A DNA stretch of 64,000 bases from Tetrahymena elliotti 4EA (GCA_000231825.2 JH720298.1:317489-381488); one strand, 5' to 3'; positions 11,691-24,400 are shown, counted from the first letter of the stretch. The notes: generated from the sequence alone by a model not told the origin. Program-made: numbers and translations.

Positions 11691-13425
11691 TTCTCTGTAT
11701 GAATGCATTTATTTTTGTTGAATTTAATAGTTTTACTTATTCTAATAATGTTATTATTGATTGTTAATAACTTCATCATTTATGAGAATTTTAATTTAAA
11801 AATTTATTAGCTAAATTTTTGTTTGAGAGATTAAATTATTCTCTAAAAAAAATAAAATTTTTAAAACTTCAAAATTTAAAAAAGATATCATTATTATTTT
11901 TTCTTTTTGTGATAATTTATTTTGCTAAAAAATAAGCTCAATTAACCAAAGCAGATAGATGATTGATTATCAGTATCTGTATGTATAAGTTAAAAAAATC
12001 ACCCATATTTTTTTTATTAAACAGATAGCATACATACATCTTTTGAAAACTTTACATTAATAAAAATGAATAATTCATTTCTATTGAGTTGTCTTATATC
12101 AATTCAAGTAAATTAACTCTTTTAACACAACAACTAATACTGCTTGCTATTCTTATTTAAAATAGAATTTGAATTGAAAAATATTCATCTGCATTGCTTT
12201 CAAGCTATTTGTGAGTTATGTTGAAATAAATTATGAGAAAAGGTATTAATGGATTTTAGATTAAAATAATCAAATGACTCAAGAAACAGAAGAATAATCT
12301 CTTAAAACCAATGCTTAAACAAAGAAGTTAGCTCTATCAAACAAATCGAGTATTCAAGTGATTCTACTATAATTAAATAAATACAATTAGAATTTCATAA
12401 AAGAGAGGAAATGAATTACCGTATATCCACTAAAAATATACTCACTATTTCAACAATTTTGGACCCAAATTTTATTGTTCATGGGGAGTTGAGTGCAGTC
12501 GTAACACTCTTGACATTATAGTTTAAGGTGATGAAAACATAAAAAATTTTATAAAAAAATCATAATAAAAACAACTAAAAAAAAGAAATAAGCAAAAATA
12601 AATAACTCCCTTTTTTTAATGGTTCCTTTTTTTCTATTATTAAAAAGGATTTCATTAAAATAACAATAAATTCTTAAATAATAATAATTCCATAATTAAA
12701 CACTAAATTAATTAATTGCTAATCATTGTAGTTTGGTATGCAAAGAGATTGTATTAAATATACAACATATCTTTCATCATTTGATTTCTTCACTTAAAAA
12801 TTCATTATCTCAATTTTTTGTTTTTTTTTAAAAACAAATTTTGAATAACGAACTTAAATAATTATTTGAATATTTAAAAAAATATCTAAATATTTTGTGT
12901 AGAATAAATTACAATATATTTGAACATATTTGAAAATATTATAGATTTATTTTATATTCATGAACAATAATATTACCAAGCTTTTATAAATTTGAAATTT
13001 GTTTACTTTAGAATGGGAGTATGTTTTTAATTAAAAATGTTTTGCTGTTATAAGTTCTTTATTGATTATTTAGCTACTAAAATTAAATTTAATGGATTGC
13101 TTTCAAAGAAAATGATAATCTTTAAGCATATTTCTTAAGTCTAAATTTATAAAATGATGTTAAAAGATATCTTTTGATATATATTTTTGTTTCAGAGTTT
13201 ATGATTTTGGATCCAAATAGAAGATAAAAAGAATAAATTTGTTCAAATTTATCTGATAAAATCTTAAGTAATTATTTGAATTTACAGATCAAGATAAAAA
13301 AGAAATAATCCAGAATGATTTTGTTATAGTTTAAAACAGAAATCAGTGTGACTGAATTATAATATCAAAATAAAATAAAAAAACTTATAGAAATAAATAT
13401 CTAGTTCTTAAAAAAGTATTTCTTA
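11691..13425. other. GST spacer 1
   Basis: No supported gene is present. The right third is homologous to the upstream spacers of copies 3 and 4. A locally GC-richer island at about 12410-12540 stands out and is described under findings. The rest is A/T-rich sequence. Confidence 0.5.
13209..13266 (+). promoter_or_regulatory. Conserved upstream block of GST copy 2
   Basis: This is the same GGATCCAAATAG... block, with TTCAAATTTATCTGATAAAA downstream, about 217 bp before the ATG. Its role is inferred only from conservation. Confidence 0.4.
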
Positions 13426-14058
13426 ATGTCTAAAAATTAACTAACCTTAGGGTATTGGAATATATTTGGAGTAGTTCAGCCTGCTAGATTCTTATTGGAA
13501 CTTACTAAGACTCCATATAATGATATTAGATATTCTGAAAGTGACAAATGGTTCAAGTAAGATAAACTCAATTTAGGTTTAGATCTTCCCAATCTTCCAT
13601 ACTTGATAGATGGAGATTTGAAGTTGACTGAATTTGTTGCTATTTTTGATTATTTATCTGAAAAATATGGCAATCCTGAATGGTTGGGAAAAGATAATGA
13701 CAAATATGTAGTTTAATCCCTTAGAAGTTTATTAGGTGAGTTACCTCGTTTACATCATAAAGGTAATATACAACCAACTAATGAAGAAAAGATAAAATAT
13801 ATTTCAGAAAATATTACTCCAAAATATAGATACATCGCTAAATTCATTGGTCAAAAGGAATATTTACTTGGTTACTTTACTGTTGCTGATCTATACTTTT
13901 TAAGTACCATTAAACATTTCAAATCAACTTACGATTAAGCTCTTGTTAAAGATATTTATGACGAATTCGCTCCTATTTTTGATCCAATCCTTGAAAGAAT
14001 ATCTTTAATTCCTGAAATAGCTGCTTACATAGCATCTGATCGTTATCCTAAAAAATGA
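13426..14058 (+). CDS. Glutathione S-transferase, mu-like (array copy 2)
   Basis: A single exon encodes 210 aa, the same length as the other three copies. The start is [20 protein letters not shown]. Tyr10 is kept, but the following Tyr-Gly-Lys of copies 1 and 3 is Phe-Gly-Val here. [20 protein letters not shown] carries the Glu-Phe pair at the mu-class Gln-Ser site. The C-terminal domain has [14 protein letters not shown] and ends RYPKK before TGA 14056-14058. Differences from copy 3 cluster in the loop around LPRLHHKGNIQ, which lies near the expected substrate pocket, so substrate range could differ between copies. That last point is inference. Confidence 0.93.
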
Positions 14059-15722
14059 ATTTATCATTTAAAATCTCCTTAAACATTATTAAATTGATAT
14101 TCTTAATATTTTTTATTGAATGAATACATTGATTTTTTTCAAATTTTATTTACTCAAATGATGTTGTTATTGGTTGTTCACAACTTAATTATTTTAAATT
14201 AATAGTTCTATTTTTTGAGATATTTCAAATTAAATTATTATCTCTAAAAGGTATGAAATTGTTATTTTTAAATTTAAAAAACAATCTCTTTTGTAAAAAT
14301 TTAAAAAGTTATGATTATTTATGGTTTTTGTGAAAATTTATTTATTTTACATAAGCTCAATTAACCAAAGCAGATGATTGATTTGAAGTATATGTACAAG
14401 CTTATAAGAATTTATTGTGTTTTTTACACTATGAAATATGTTTTTAAAGAAGATAGATTTCAAAATAAAAATTGACTATTATTGCCTAAATAATTTAAAT
14501 TTTACTGTTTTTAGATAATTTCTACTTTTGAAGATAAAAATTAATTAAAATAATAGCTGATTTAAAAAATGCAAAACTTAATTTTTTCTTTCTTCAATTT
14601 TATGATAACTGTATGATATTAATCTAAAAGGAGCTATGCTGTTATGTCCATATTTACTGATAATTTTATACTAACTAATTAACACTTTGTTTTAGTCTAA
14701 ACCTTTTTAAACAACATACAAAGAGTTAATTATCCATTTATTATTATTTTTCTTTTTTACAAAATTTGTTTGTTAGAATAATGCAAACTAGCAATTAGCT
14801 GAAAAATTGACAATAAGATAATAAAATAAATTCTTTGATAATCAATAAAACTCATGATTGATTAAAAACTTCAAAAATAAATATTTCAAAGATAAGGAAA
14901 ATTTAGATGCAATCATTAAGTTCAGATAGATTCTATAAATTTTTAATCAAATAATAAAGATTTGGTTTCAAACTATTAATTATCTTTAATTTCTTCCAAA
15001 AGATATAAATTTATCAACATTTTTGTTCTAAAAATAATCAATATTTATTTTCTAATTTAAAAATTTTATAAATTTGAAATTTGTTTATTTTAGCGCTGGA
15101 AGTATGTTTTTAATTAAAAATATGTTATTGAAATAGAAAAATAAATAGGTTTAACTGATAATCGAAATTTTTATTGCTATTAGTATAGAAGAAACAGAGA
15201 AATTTTTAGAAGTTTATATTAATAAAATCTATAGAAAAATTCTTCTTTTCAATTCAATGTTTTTTTATTTATTGAAATGAAAAATACAAAATAAATAAAC
15301 GTTAATCTCATAAAATGTTAAAGCTTCTTATTTATTGTAAGTTATTCAGATTATTTAGAGAATAATAATTCTAAAAATAAATTTAATGGATTACTTTCAA
15401 AAAAAAATGATAATCTATTAGCATATTTCATAAGTCTAAATTTATAAAATAATGTTAAGATATCTTTTGATACAAATTTTTGCTTCAGAATTTATGATTT
15501 ACGATCCAAATAGAATATAAAAAGAATAAATTTGTTCAAATTTATCTGATAAAATCTTAAGCAAGTATTAGAATTTAGAGAGTAAAGATATACAGTAGAA
15601 ATAATCTAGAATGATATAGTAATAGTTTAAAAGCAGAAATAAGTGAGATGATATTTTAAAACATAAATAAAATAAAAAAACTTATTGAAATAAATATCTA
15701 GTTCTAAAAAAAGTATTTCTTA
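14059..15722. other. GST spacer 2
   Basis: AT-rich spacer with no coding signal. Much of its right half matches the spacers before copies 1, 2 and 4, so it was copied together with the gene. Confidence 0.55.
15503..15559 (+). promoter_or_regulatory. Conserved upstream block of GST copy 3
   Basis: The GATCCAAATAGAATATAAAA block lies about 220 bp before the ATG. It is nearly identical to that of copy 2. Confidence 0.4.
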
Positions 15723-16355
15723 ATGTCTAAAAATTAATTAACCTTAGGGTATTGGAATATGTATGGAAAAGCTCAACCAGCTAGATTCTTATTGGAACTT
15801 ACTAAGACTCCATTTAACGATGTTAGATATTCTGAAAATGATAAATGGTTTAAGCAAGATAAGTTCAATTTGGGTTTAGATTTTCCCAATCTTCCATACT
15901 TGATAGATGGAGATTTTAAGTTGACTGAATTTGTTGCTATTTTTGATTATTTATCTGAAAAATATGGCAATCCTGAATGGTTGGGAAAAGGTAATGATAA
16001 ATATGTAGTTAAATCCCTTAGAAGTTTATTAGATGAACTATCTCTCTCCAATTATTATGGTAGTGTAAAACCAACTGATGAAGAAAAGAGAAAATATATT
16101 TCAGAAAATATTACTCCAAAATATAGATACATTGCTAAATTCATAGGTCAAAAGGAATATTTACTTGGCTACTTTACTGTTGCTGATCTTTACTTTTTAA
16201 CTACCATTAAAGATTTCAAATCAACTTATGATTAAGATCTTGTTAAAGATATTTATGATGAATTCGCTCCTATTTTCGATCCAATCATAGAAAGAATATC
16301 TTCAATTCCTGAAATAGCTGCTTACATCGCATCCGATCGTCATCCTAAATAATGA
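15723..16355 (+). CDS. Glutathione S-transferase, mu-like (array copy 3)
   Basis: A single exon encodes 210 aa from [20 protein letters not shown] to RHPKQ, TGA 16353-16355. The N-terminal thioredoxin-like domain has catalytic-type Tyr10 and the cis-proline motif [10 protein letters not shown]. The glutathione-site segment reads TEFVAI instead of mu-type TQSNAI. The second half is the all-helical domain with [14 protein letters not shown]. This copy uses fewer TAA/TAG glutamine codons than its neighbours: CAA is used at two early positions where the others have TAA. It is the best template for the family here. Confidence 0.94.
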
Positions 16356-17486
16356 ATTTATCATTTAAAATCTCCTTAAAAATTATTAAATTAATATTAT
16401 TAATAGTAAAATTTTGTTTGAATGAATAAATTAATTTGTTGAATGAATTTAATAATTTGATTTGAGAATTTAATTAAAATATTTATGAGTTCTATTTTGA
16501 AAGATTTCAAATTAAATTTATTATTTCTAAAAGAACTGTAAAAATTTAAAAAATTATCATTTCTTTTTCTTTCATTTTCATTGATGTAATTTGTTTTTTT
16601 GTTTGTTAGAAATGTGCAAACTAGCAATCAGCTGTAAAATAAAGGATAAAATAATAAAATAAGCAAATACATAGTCATAAATAATTTAAAATTATAAAAA
16701 TAAAGATCTTAAATTTTTACAAAATAAGTAGAATTTAGATGTAATAATTAAGTTCAGTTAGATGATAAAAAATTTAATGGAATATTCAAGATTTAGTTTC
16801 AAAATATTTATTGTCTTTAATTTCTTCTAAAGATTAACACGAAATAAATGTATTTATTTACTAATTTAAAAATTTTATTAATTTGAAATTTGTTTATTTG
16901 AGAGGTGGGAGCTTGTTTTTAATGAAAAATATGTAAATGCTTTGATAATTTCAGAAATTTTTATTGCTATTTACAGAAAAGAAACAGTCGAGTTATTAGA
17001 ACTTTTAATTAATAAAATAAAGAGAAAGATCTTTCTTGTAAATTAAAAAATCTTTTTTATGAATTCTAATGAAAGAAATATACAAAATATTTGAAAGTTT
17101 ATTGAATAATGTTTTAAAACTTTAAAACATCATAATTATTGTGAGTTATTTATAAATTACTTAGTTACAAAAAATAAATTTAATGGATTATTTTTAAAGA
17201 AAAGTAATAATTAGAAATATATTTCTAATTTACAAAATGAAATCTTAAGATATTTTTTCATACAAATATTTGAATCAGAATTTATGATTTTGGTTGGATC
17301 CAAATAGAATATACAAAGAACAAATTCTTACTAATTTATCTGATCTCTAGTTATTATTTTAATTTACAGATTGAGATAGAAAAAAGAAAGAATCCAGAAT
17401 GATTTAGTAATAGGTTCAAAACAGAAATAAATTTTATAATAAAATAAAAATTTTTTGATAAATACGAGTCTAAAAAATATCTTTTA
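16356..17486. other. GST spacer 3
   Basis: AT-rich spacer with no gene. It is shorter than spacers 1 and 2 but aligns with them in its right half. Confidence 0.55.
17296..17345 (+). promoter_or_regulatory. Conserved upstream block of GST copy 4
   Basis: This is the most diverged version of the GGATCCAAATAGAATA block, about 190 bp before the ATG. Confidence 0.35.
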
Positions 17487-18119
17487 ATGTCTAAAAATTA
17501 GTTAACTTTAGGGTATTGGAATATGTCTGGTAAAGCTCAGCCAGCTAGATTCTTATTAGAACTTACTAAGACTCCATATAATGATGTTAGATATTCTGAA
17601 AGTGACAAATGGTTCAAGTAAGATAAGTTCAATTTGGGTTTAGATCTTCCCAATCTTCCATACTTGATAGATGGAGATTTTAAATTGACTGAATTTGTTG
17701 CTATTTTTGATTATTTATCTGAAAAATATGGCAATCCTGAATGGTTGGGAAAAGGTAATGAAAAATATGTAGTTAAATCTCTTAGAAGTTTATTAGATGA
17801 GCTTCCTCGTTAACATTATAATGGTAGCGTACAACCAACTAATGAAGAAAAAAGAAAATATTTTTCAGAAAATATTGCTCCAAAATATAGATATGTTGCT
17901 AAATTTATAGGTTAAAAGGAATATTTGCTTGGCTACTTTACTGTTGCTGATCTTTACTTTTTAAGTATCATTAGAAATTTCAAATCAACTTATGATTAAG
18001 CTCTCATTAAAGATATTTATGCTGAATTTGCCCCTATTTTTGATCCAATCATAGAAAGAATATCTTCAATTCCGGAAATAGCTGCATACATAGCATCTGA
18101 TCGTTGTCCTAAATAATGA
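17487..18119 (+). CDS. Glutathione S-transferase, mu-like (array copy 4)
   Basis: A single exon encodes 210 aa, starting [20 protein letters not shown] and ending RCPKQ at TGA 18117-18119. It has the same fold landmarks as the other copies: Tyr10, [17 protein letters not shown] and [14 protein letters not shown]. It differs from copy 3 mainly at residue 14 (Ser for Tyr), in the LPRQHYNGSVQ loop and at [10 protein letters not shown]. No frame break is seen, so all four array members appear functional. Array order and spacing point to unequal crossing-over as the origin. Confidence 0.93.
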
Positions 18120-18912
18120 ATACATCATTTCAAAGCTACTTAAACAGTATTAAATTAATATTCTTAATATTTTTGTTTGAATGAATACATTAATTTTTGT
18201 TAAATTTTATTTTTGCCAAATTGAATTAATTATTTATGAGAATTTGAATTAAAAAATTTATTAGTTCAGTTTTTGTAAGTTTTCAAATTAATTATTATCT
18301 TTAAAATAAATGATATTGCTATTATAATTATATACTGTAAAAATTAAAACAGTTCTTTTTTTTTTGTCAAAAATAAAGTATGTGTGTGAATTATTTGTTT
18401 GTCTTAGAATTACTTATTAATAAACTAGTTGTAATTTTAGATGGCACTTGAATCCAGCCATTTATTCAAAACCACCATTAGTTAGATTTTATATTGCAGT
18501 TAAAATATTTTTTTTTAATGGCATTTGGCTCTGAAATAAATTTATAGACTTAATAAATTAGTTTGTAGTATTTTCTATGAGGGGGATCAAAAGTGAAGTC
18601 AGAAAAAATCATAGTCTAATCCACGATATTCTTGAAAAATAAAATTTATGTTTTTAAGATTCAAAATATTATGAGATAAACCAAATTAAAATTTTAATAT
18701 AATTTCATTAGGAATTTATAATAGCATACTCAATAAATTAACTTAAAAATCAACAAATTAACAAATTAAGATACATTAAGCTAAAACTAAAATCAATTAC
18801 TTTAAAAATAATTCAAATAACAGAAATGAAATATCAAATAAATATTGATATTTATTTTAATATTTCAGCTTAGGAAATATTTTGCTTAACAGAGAGATAA
18901 CTTAAATATTCG
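18120..18912. other. Intergenic region between GST copy 4 and the oxygenase relic
   Basis: AT-rich, with no coding frame that I trust. The pieces that do not look like GST spacer are not recognisable. Confidence 0.5.
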
Positions 18913-20054
18913 TCAATGCTCACAAAAATTGAAAGATTAAGCTTAAGTCTATTTATTTTTAGATCTTTCATATATTTCTCTAAGCCTTTTTTTTTTTGAT
19001 AAACTCAATAGATTTTGTGAACTCTACGTCATTGATTGTAAATGGCTGATCTTCATGATTTACTACAAAAAATGCTATATCTTTCTTTTTAGAGGCTAAT
19101 CAGTAACATTTTTTATTTCTTTAACTTTATGAATGTTTTAGTTAGAAAAAATAATCATCAAATTTTTCTTGATATCAAGAGATCCAAGAGGTATCACCTT
19201 ATGAGGATCACATAAGTATTCATAATCAGGACAATATTAGTGGATGAGGAGCAATTTCCATTTCACTTATTTTCACTAAAGCATGGATTTTTTAAGAGAA
19301 GTCTACTTTGGCCTTTTCATCATATATCTTAATACCATCATCATGATACTAATTTATTATCTTATATCCTAGATTTTGGAGTAGTTATGAGTTTCCATAA
19401 GTGGCTTAGGGAAGTAAGTCATTAAATGACCTAATTCTAATTTAAGTTCATTACTATGGGGGGATTTTCTAGATAATTAAATAATTTTCCTTGAATTTCA
19501 TATATTTAATTTGATTAAGAGTATGTAAATTAAACAGGCAACCATAAGAACTCAGAGGGAGAAACTTTATATTGCTTACCCCATTAATCGTATGCATCTT
19601 TAATTTCTTTTTATCTTTTAAAGTATTCTTCGATTTCTTTTGATTTATGAGATTAAGTATAATCTTTGTGGCAAGGTTGTAGAGACTGATGAATTATATT
19701 TCTAATTTTCACTAATGATTAAGAACTTTACTTTTATACTTATTTTTTATTAAGTGGATAGTAAAAATTAACTTTATTTTTTTCAATTTCTTCACCAATT
19801 AGTTGTTTGACTTCAGCATTAATTAATATCATTAATGTTTGGATGATAGTTAATTAGATTATTTTCTTCTTAGTACATCGTTGTGTTGAGGATAGCATTA
19901 AAAAGGTTATTTTTTCTTTAATATTTTATATAACTACCTTTGTGATTAAGTTTATTTCTTCTTAATTTTCTTCTCTTTCCTGCAAATATTAGGTAAGATC
20001 AAAAGATTTATTATAAATCTGATTTATAAAGTTGTTTTTATCAATATTCAGCAT
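18913..20054 (-). pseudogene. Decayed copy of the DUF4246-like oxygenase
   Basis: This aligns end to end with the intact gene at 7565-9070: start context ...MLNID at 20052-20054, and the final motif before TGA at 18913-18915. It is about 1.14 kb against 1.5 kb. A deletion of about 180 bp around 19235 removes the counterpart of WHVEG and its flanks, including the His and Glu expected to bind metal. Single-base changes shift the frame: an 11-T run near 18991 is one base longer than the parent, and the segment near 19075 is one base shorter. More gaps lie in the N-terminal half. It cannot make a working enzyme. Whether it is still transcribed is unknown. Confidence 0.88.
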
Positions 20055-20785
20055 TTATTTTCTGGAAAAGTTTATTATTAAGTTTATGAAATTAATTTAA
20101 TTACACAATTTTTATTGTTAAAGTAGAGAATATTTATTTTGAGAATCTTAATATCTTATCTATGTGCCTTTAAATGTTAACAAGAAATATAGAGTAAATA
20201 AAAAAAGATGTACTGATTAGGTAAGAAATTAACTAATATTAAATATAATTTTAAAATTTACTTAATCAGAAATCAAAATATCTTCATCAAAAAAAAATGT
20301 AATACAATCAATTATGTTTTAGGTTATAGATTAATTCAATTGTTTCAAGATAATTAATGGTCCATTTTTAGAAAATTAAAATAGATTATTTGAAAAAGTC
20401 TAAAATGTTTGTAATTATTAGAAAAATCTCTATTTTTTAGACTTTTCGTAAAGTTAAATATTTATTTTAAAAAAGAAATCTTAATGAGTGTAAAATAAAA
20501 AAAATTTTTAAAGTAAAAAAAATCTAGATCAGATGAAAAGTGTAATTTATTCTATTTAAAAAAGTTTTGATTTTGTTAAAAATGCATTAAAATTGGAATA
20601 TGTTTCTATTTTATAATCTAAATGAAACTAAAACTAACTAAAAGTTAGTAATTTCACGGAATTCAAACCTCATTATTTTTAAGAATAAAAATTAGAAATT
20701 TATGAAAAAAATGTTAACTTTAAACAACTTATTTTAAGATGAAAAAAATTGAATTTTCTAGCTCCCCTCCACTTAAATGAGTTTC
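20055..20785. other. AT-rich intergenic region
   Basis: No gene or repeat is recognised. It is mostly A/T runs, with one C-rich stretch (CTCCCCTCC) near 20763. Confidence 0.5.
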
Positions 20786-21103
20786 TCATTATTAAGAAAT
20801 AATATTATCTTGCTTCAATTTCATGGAATAAATTATTAATTTCAAACTGATTAAAATTTTTTCCTTTTACTTTTAATAATTTTTTATGCATTTCCAGTTA
20901 GCAAATATAGGATCACAAGCAGAGTATTAAGCAAGAGGATCATTTTTATAAAATTTAGGTGGGCAAGTGGGTAAACATTATGAAGTAGCTGAAACAAAAT
21001 AATTAGGAAGTTAGCATGTCTTACAATCAGTACTCTAAGGTCCAGAGCAAGTTAAACAATTAAAAAAGCACTATTTACACACTGCTGTTGAGGGATCTTT
21101 TTT
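20786..21103 (-). pseudogene. Furin-like cysteine-rich repeat fragment
   Basis: The minus strand reads about 75 residues with strong cysteine spacing: VCKQCFFNCLTCSG, then DCKTCQLPNYF, QCLPTCPPKFY and a final WKCIKNYQ. The frame runs into a Lys/Ile-rich tail and TGA 20786-20788. The C-x2-C-x3-C-x2-C-G pattern is typical of furin-like repeats in ciliate surface proteins, which normally carry dozens of repeats plus a signal peptide. I find no upstream cysteine-rich exon, so this is probably a remnant or last exon of a lost gene. An intron acceptor-like AAAAAAG lies just upstream of the aligned part. Confidence 0.6.
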
Positions 21104-21433
21104 AAATATTAATAAATAATTAATTAATATTTATAAAGGGTAATAAAATAAAAATAAGAAAATGCTGAGAAAGAAAACTGCTATGGATAAGTTAGAAGAA
21201 GTACTCCTTATTTTTTATCAAAACATACATTCATTTTATTTTTTTGGTTGCCAAAAGTTTCTTAACTCTGACTTAAGCACCAAAATTCATGTATCTTTTT
21301 TGCTAAGGTATTATTTTAAAAAAAGGGGTTCTTTAATGCAATTTTTAATTGAATATAATAAATTTAATATTTATTTTTTAGTTGTAATTAATTTTATTAA
21401 ATTTAATTGTTCCTTTCCAAAAGTAATTATGAC
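21104..21433. other. Short intergenic region
   Basis: A 91-codon plus-strand open frame (21162-21437) crosses this region. It contains no TAA/TAG codons, has no protein family features and is rejected as a gene. Confidence 0.45.
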
Positions 21434-24400
21434 ATGACGGACCAATAGTTAACTAAAATAAACTCTTCATTACAAAATGCTAAAGAGATTTAAACTTTAA
21501 TCCTAGATCTGATGTATACATTGTTAATTAATTTATAAATTGCTAATCTATCAAAAATAAATTTTAATATTAAAACTAGTAATGATTAAATCAATAATGA
21601 TTAGGTCTAATTGTTATTTAAAAATTTGTAGCAATTTAAAAACTTAACGAAATTCAACTTAAATTTGAAGTAATAGATTTTTAAAAATTGGTTTTAAATT
21701 ATTTTTCTTTAAAATTTATTTTAAAAATTAGCTATAATAATATCGGATAAGAGGGCTCAAGTATAATAGGATTGTTTATGCAATAAAATTTAAACATCTA
21801 AAACCTAAAGATTAAGCTATCGTAAGTTATCTTTATAATAGAAAATTTAAAGATAAATATTAAAATACTTTTTTCTTTAAGATAGAATAGTATTGGTTAA
21901 TAAGGCTTAAGTGAAATAGCTAAGGCTATTAAGCTATAAACTAATATTTAGCATCTTGAACTTGAATTAGGGTAATTTGTTATTATTGCTTTTAACTTTT
22001 ATTTAAGTATATAATTTAATTTTAAATAAGGTTGAATGAAATAAAAGAACAAGGAGCTAAATTAATTGCTGAAGGAATAGGTTCATGCTAAAGCGCTGCT
22101 TACTTAAGATTAATGTTATCGTAAATATGAAACAATCTTAAACCTAGAAGTATATTTTTTTATTACAAATAAAAAGCCAAAATCAAATTGGGGATGAAGG
22201 CTGTAAAGCTATTTTAGAAGGGCTGAGCAAATGTGAAAATATAAATATCTTGAATTAAATTTATCGTAAAAATTATATTTAAAGAATAAAAGAATATTCT
22301 TTTTATTCATAGATCTATGTATCTAATAATTTGAATAGCAAAAATGAAATTGGTGATTTAGGGATCTTTGGTATAGCAACTATTTTTAAAAAATGCACCA
22401 AGCTTACTACTATTGATATAGTTTTATCGTAAGTGGGATTAATTATTTATTATTGTTAGCTTAAATATCAATTTTTTTTTTGGATTTAATCTAAATTTAA
22501 GGTTTTAATTTTTTATAATAAAAATATTACTTTTTGTTGTTTAAAAAGTATGAATTAAATTGGGGATGCAGGAGCTTCAGAAATAGGTGAAGGTTTAAAA
22601 TGGTGTTAAAACCTACAAAGTTTGGAGATCTATTTGATGTTAATTAATTCAGATTATTTTTTAAATTTAATTTTTTTTTTGACTTGATGATAATTTTATA
22701 TTTTATTTTTTTAATAGTGAGAATGAAATTTAAGATGAAGGAGGCTCAAAAATTGGTTAAGGCATTGCCAACCTATCAAATTTAACAAAATTAATGTTAT
22801 CCCTTCAGTAAATATTAATTGGCAAAACACATTAAAAGCATTATCTTGAATGAATAAATGATTAAAATCAAATTAAAAAAAATGAAATTAAGTCTAATTT
22901 AATTAAAATAAGTGATAATAATATTAAGAATTCAGGAGCTATGGATATTGGCTAGGGTCTAAGTAGATGCTAAAATCTTAAAGAATTAGACATAAACTTT
23001 TAGTTAATTTTTATTTTACTTAAGAATTAAATTTGTTCAAAAAAATATCAAACAATAAAAGAAATTAATTAAAAAATTTTATCTAAAATAGACATAATAG
23101 TATTGAGGATGATGGGGCATTATATATCGCTTAGGGAATTAGAAAATGTAATTAACTTACTAATTTGATACTTATTTTATCGTAAATTGTTTAATTTAGA
23201 AAATGTTTCAGTCTACTGTTTTTTTTGTGAAAAAATTAGGGAAAACCCAATACATGATCAAGCAGAAATCTCAATAGGTACAGCTTTAAGTGAGTGTCCA
23301 AATCTTACAAATTTGCAGATATTCTTGTAATAAAATTTCTTTTTCTTTGGAATTATAAATCTAAATTAGCTTTCAATTTTAAAATTAAATAAAATAAATT
23401 TGGGAATTATAAAATAAAATCATATTAGAAGGATATAAAAATATTTACTTAATAATTCTTTTGTTTAGGGTATAAAAGTTCTAAAACCTTAAAGTTAAAT
23501 AAAATAATAAGTTAAACATTATTTTAGTTTATTTGGTGGATTATTATATTGGATTATGTGTATCTAGAATCATAAATTGCATTAAGTTTCCCTAAATTTC
23601 AATTAAAAACTAATAAACAAAAAGATTTTGACATTGTTTGCTTTTATTTTGTATTAATTTTTTTTATTCAAATTTTTAATAAGGGAAAAAACAAACATCT
23701 CAAAACTAGGAATAGGATTCACTAAGTGCACCAATCTCAAAGAACTTTCTATTCACTTTTCGTATTTCAATAATTTTAATTTAAAAAATGAATTTAATGT
23801 TTCTGAATATTTTATTATTGGTTTCAATTATATTTTTATACATAAAAAGGGGAGATCATATTAGTGATGAGGGAATGAAACCATTTGAATAATGGCTAAG
23901 ATATTCTTAAAATCTGAGAAATTTAAATCTTTATTTGGAGTAATTGAAATCGCATTCTAAATTTAGATTTTACATTTTAAGATATTCTTTAAAAGTTTTA
24001 ATATTTATTTGGATTATTTTCTCTATTTAAATTTATCAATATAAATTGCTTCATTCAGCTTTTCTCAATAAATTAAATAATTTATTTATTTTTCAAGGAA
24101 ATTTTATTTATTAATAGTGAAAATGTTTTTGGAAATGAAGGAATTATTTTTTTAGGATAAGGGCTTAGTTATTGCACTAAATTATTAGACTTAGAGGTTA
24201 ATTTTTCGTAAAATTATAAGTTTTTTAAATTTTTTAAAAATTAAAATAGAAAAGTATTTTAAAAAAGAAAAGATTTCCAATATTTTAATTCACTTTTTAA
24301 CCACTGTTAATTCATGCCTTTATTTGATAATTTAACTTCTAATTTATATGAATAGGTATAATTAAATTGGTGACACAGGCATAAAAGGTTTTTGCAAGAG

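Noticed and set aside
12274..12830. Plus-strand frames starting MTQETEEQSLKTNAQ and MNYRISTKNIL
   Set aside because: The first stops after about 49 codons. The second is open but made of A/T-run residues, with no family features.
21162..21437. 91-codon plus-strand open frame
   Set aside because: It has no Gln codons of the ciliate type and no recognisable motif, is rich in Phe/Ile/Leu, and ends exactly where the LRR gene begins.
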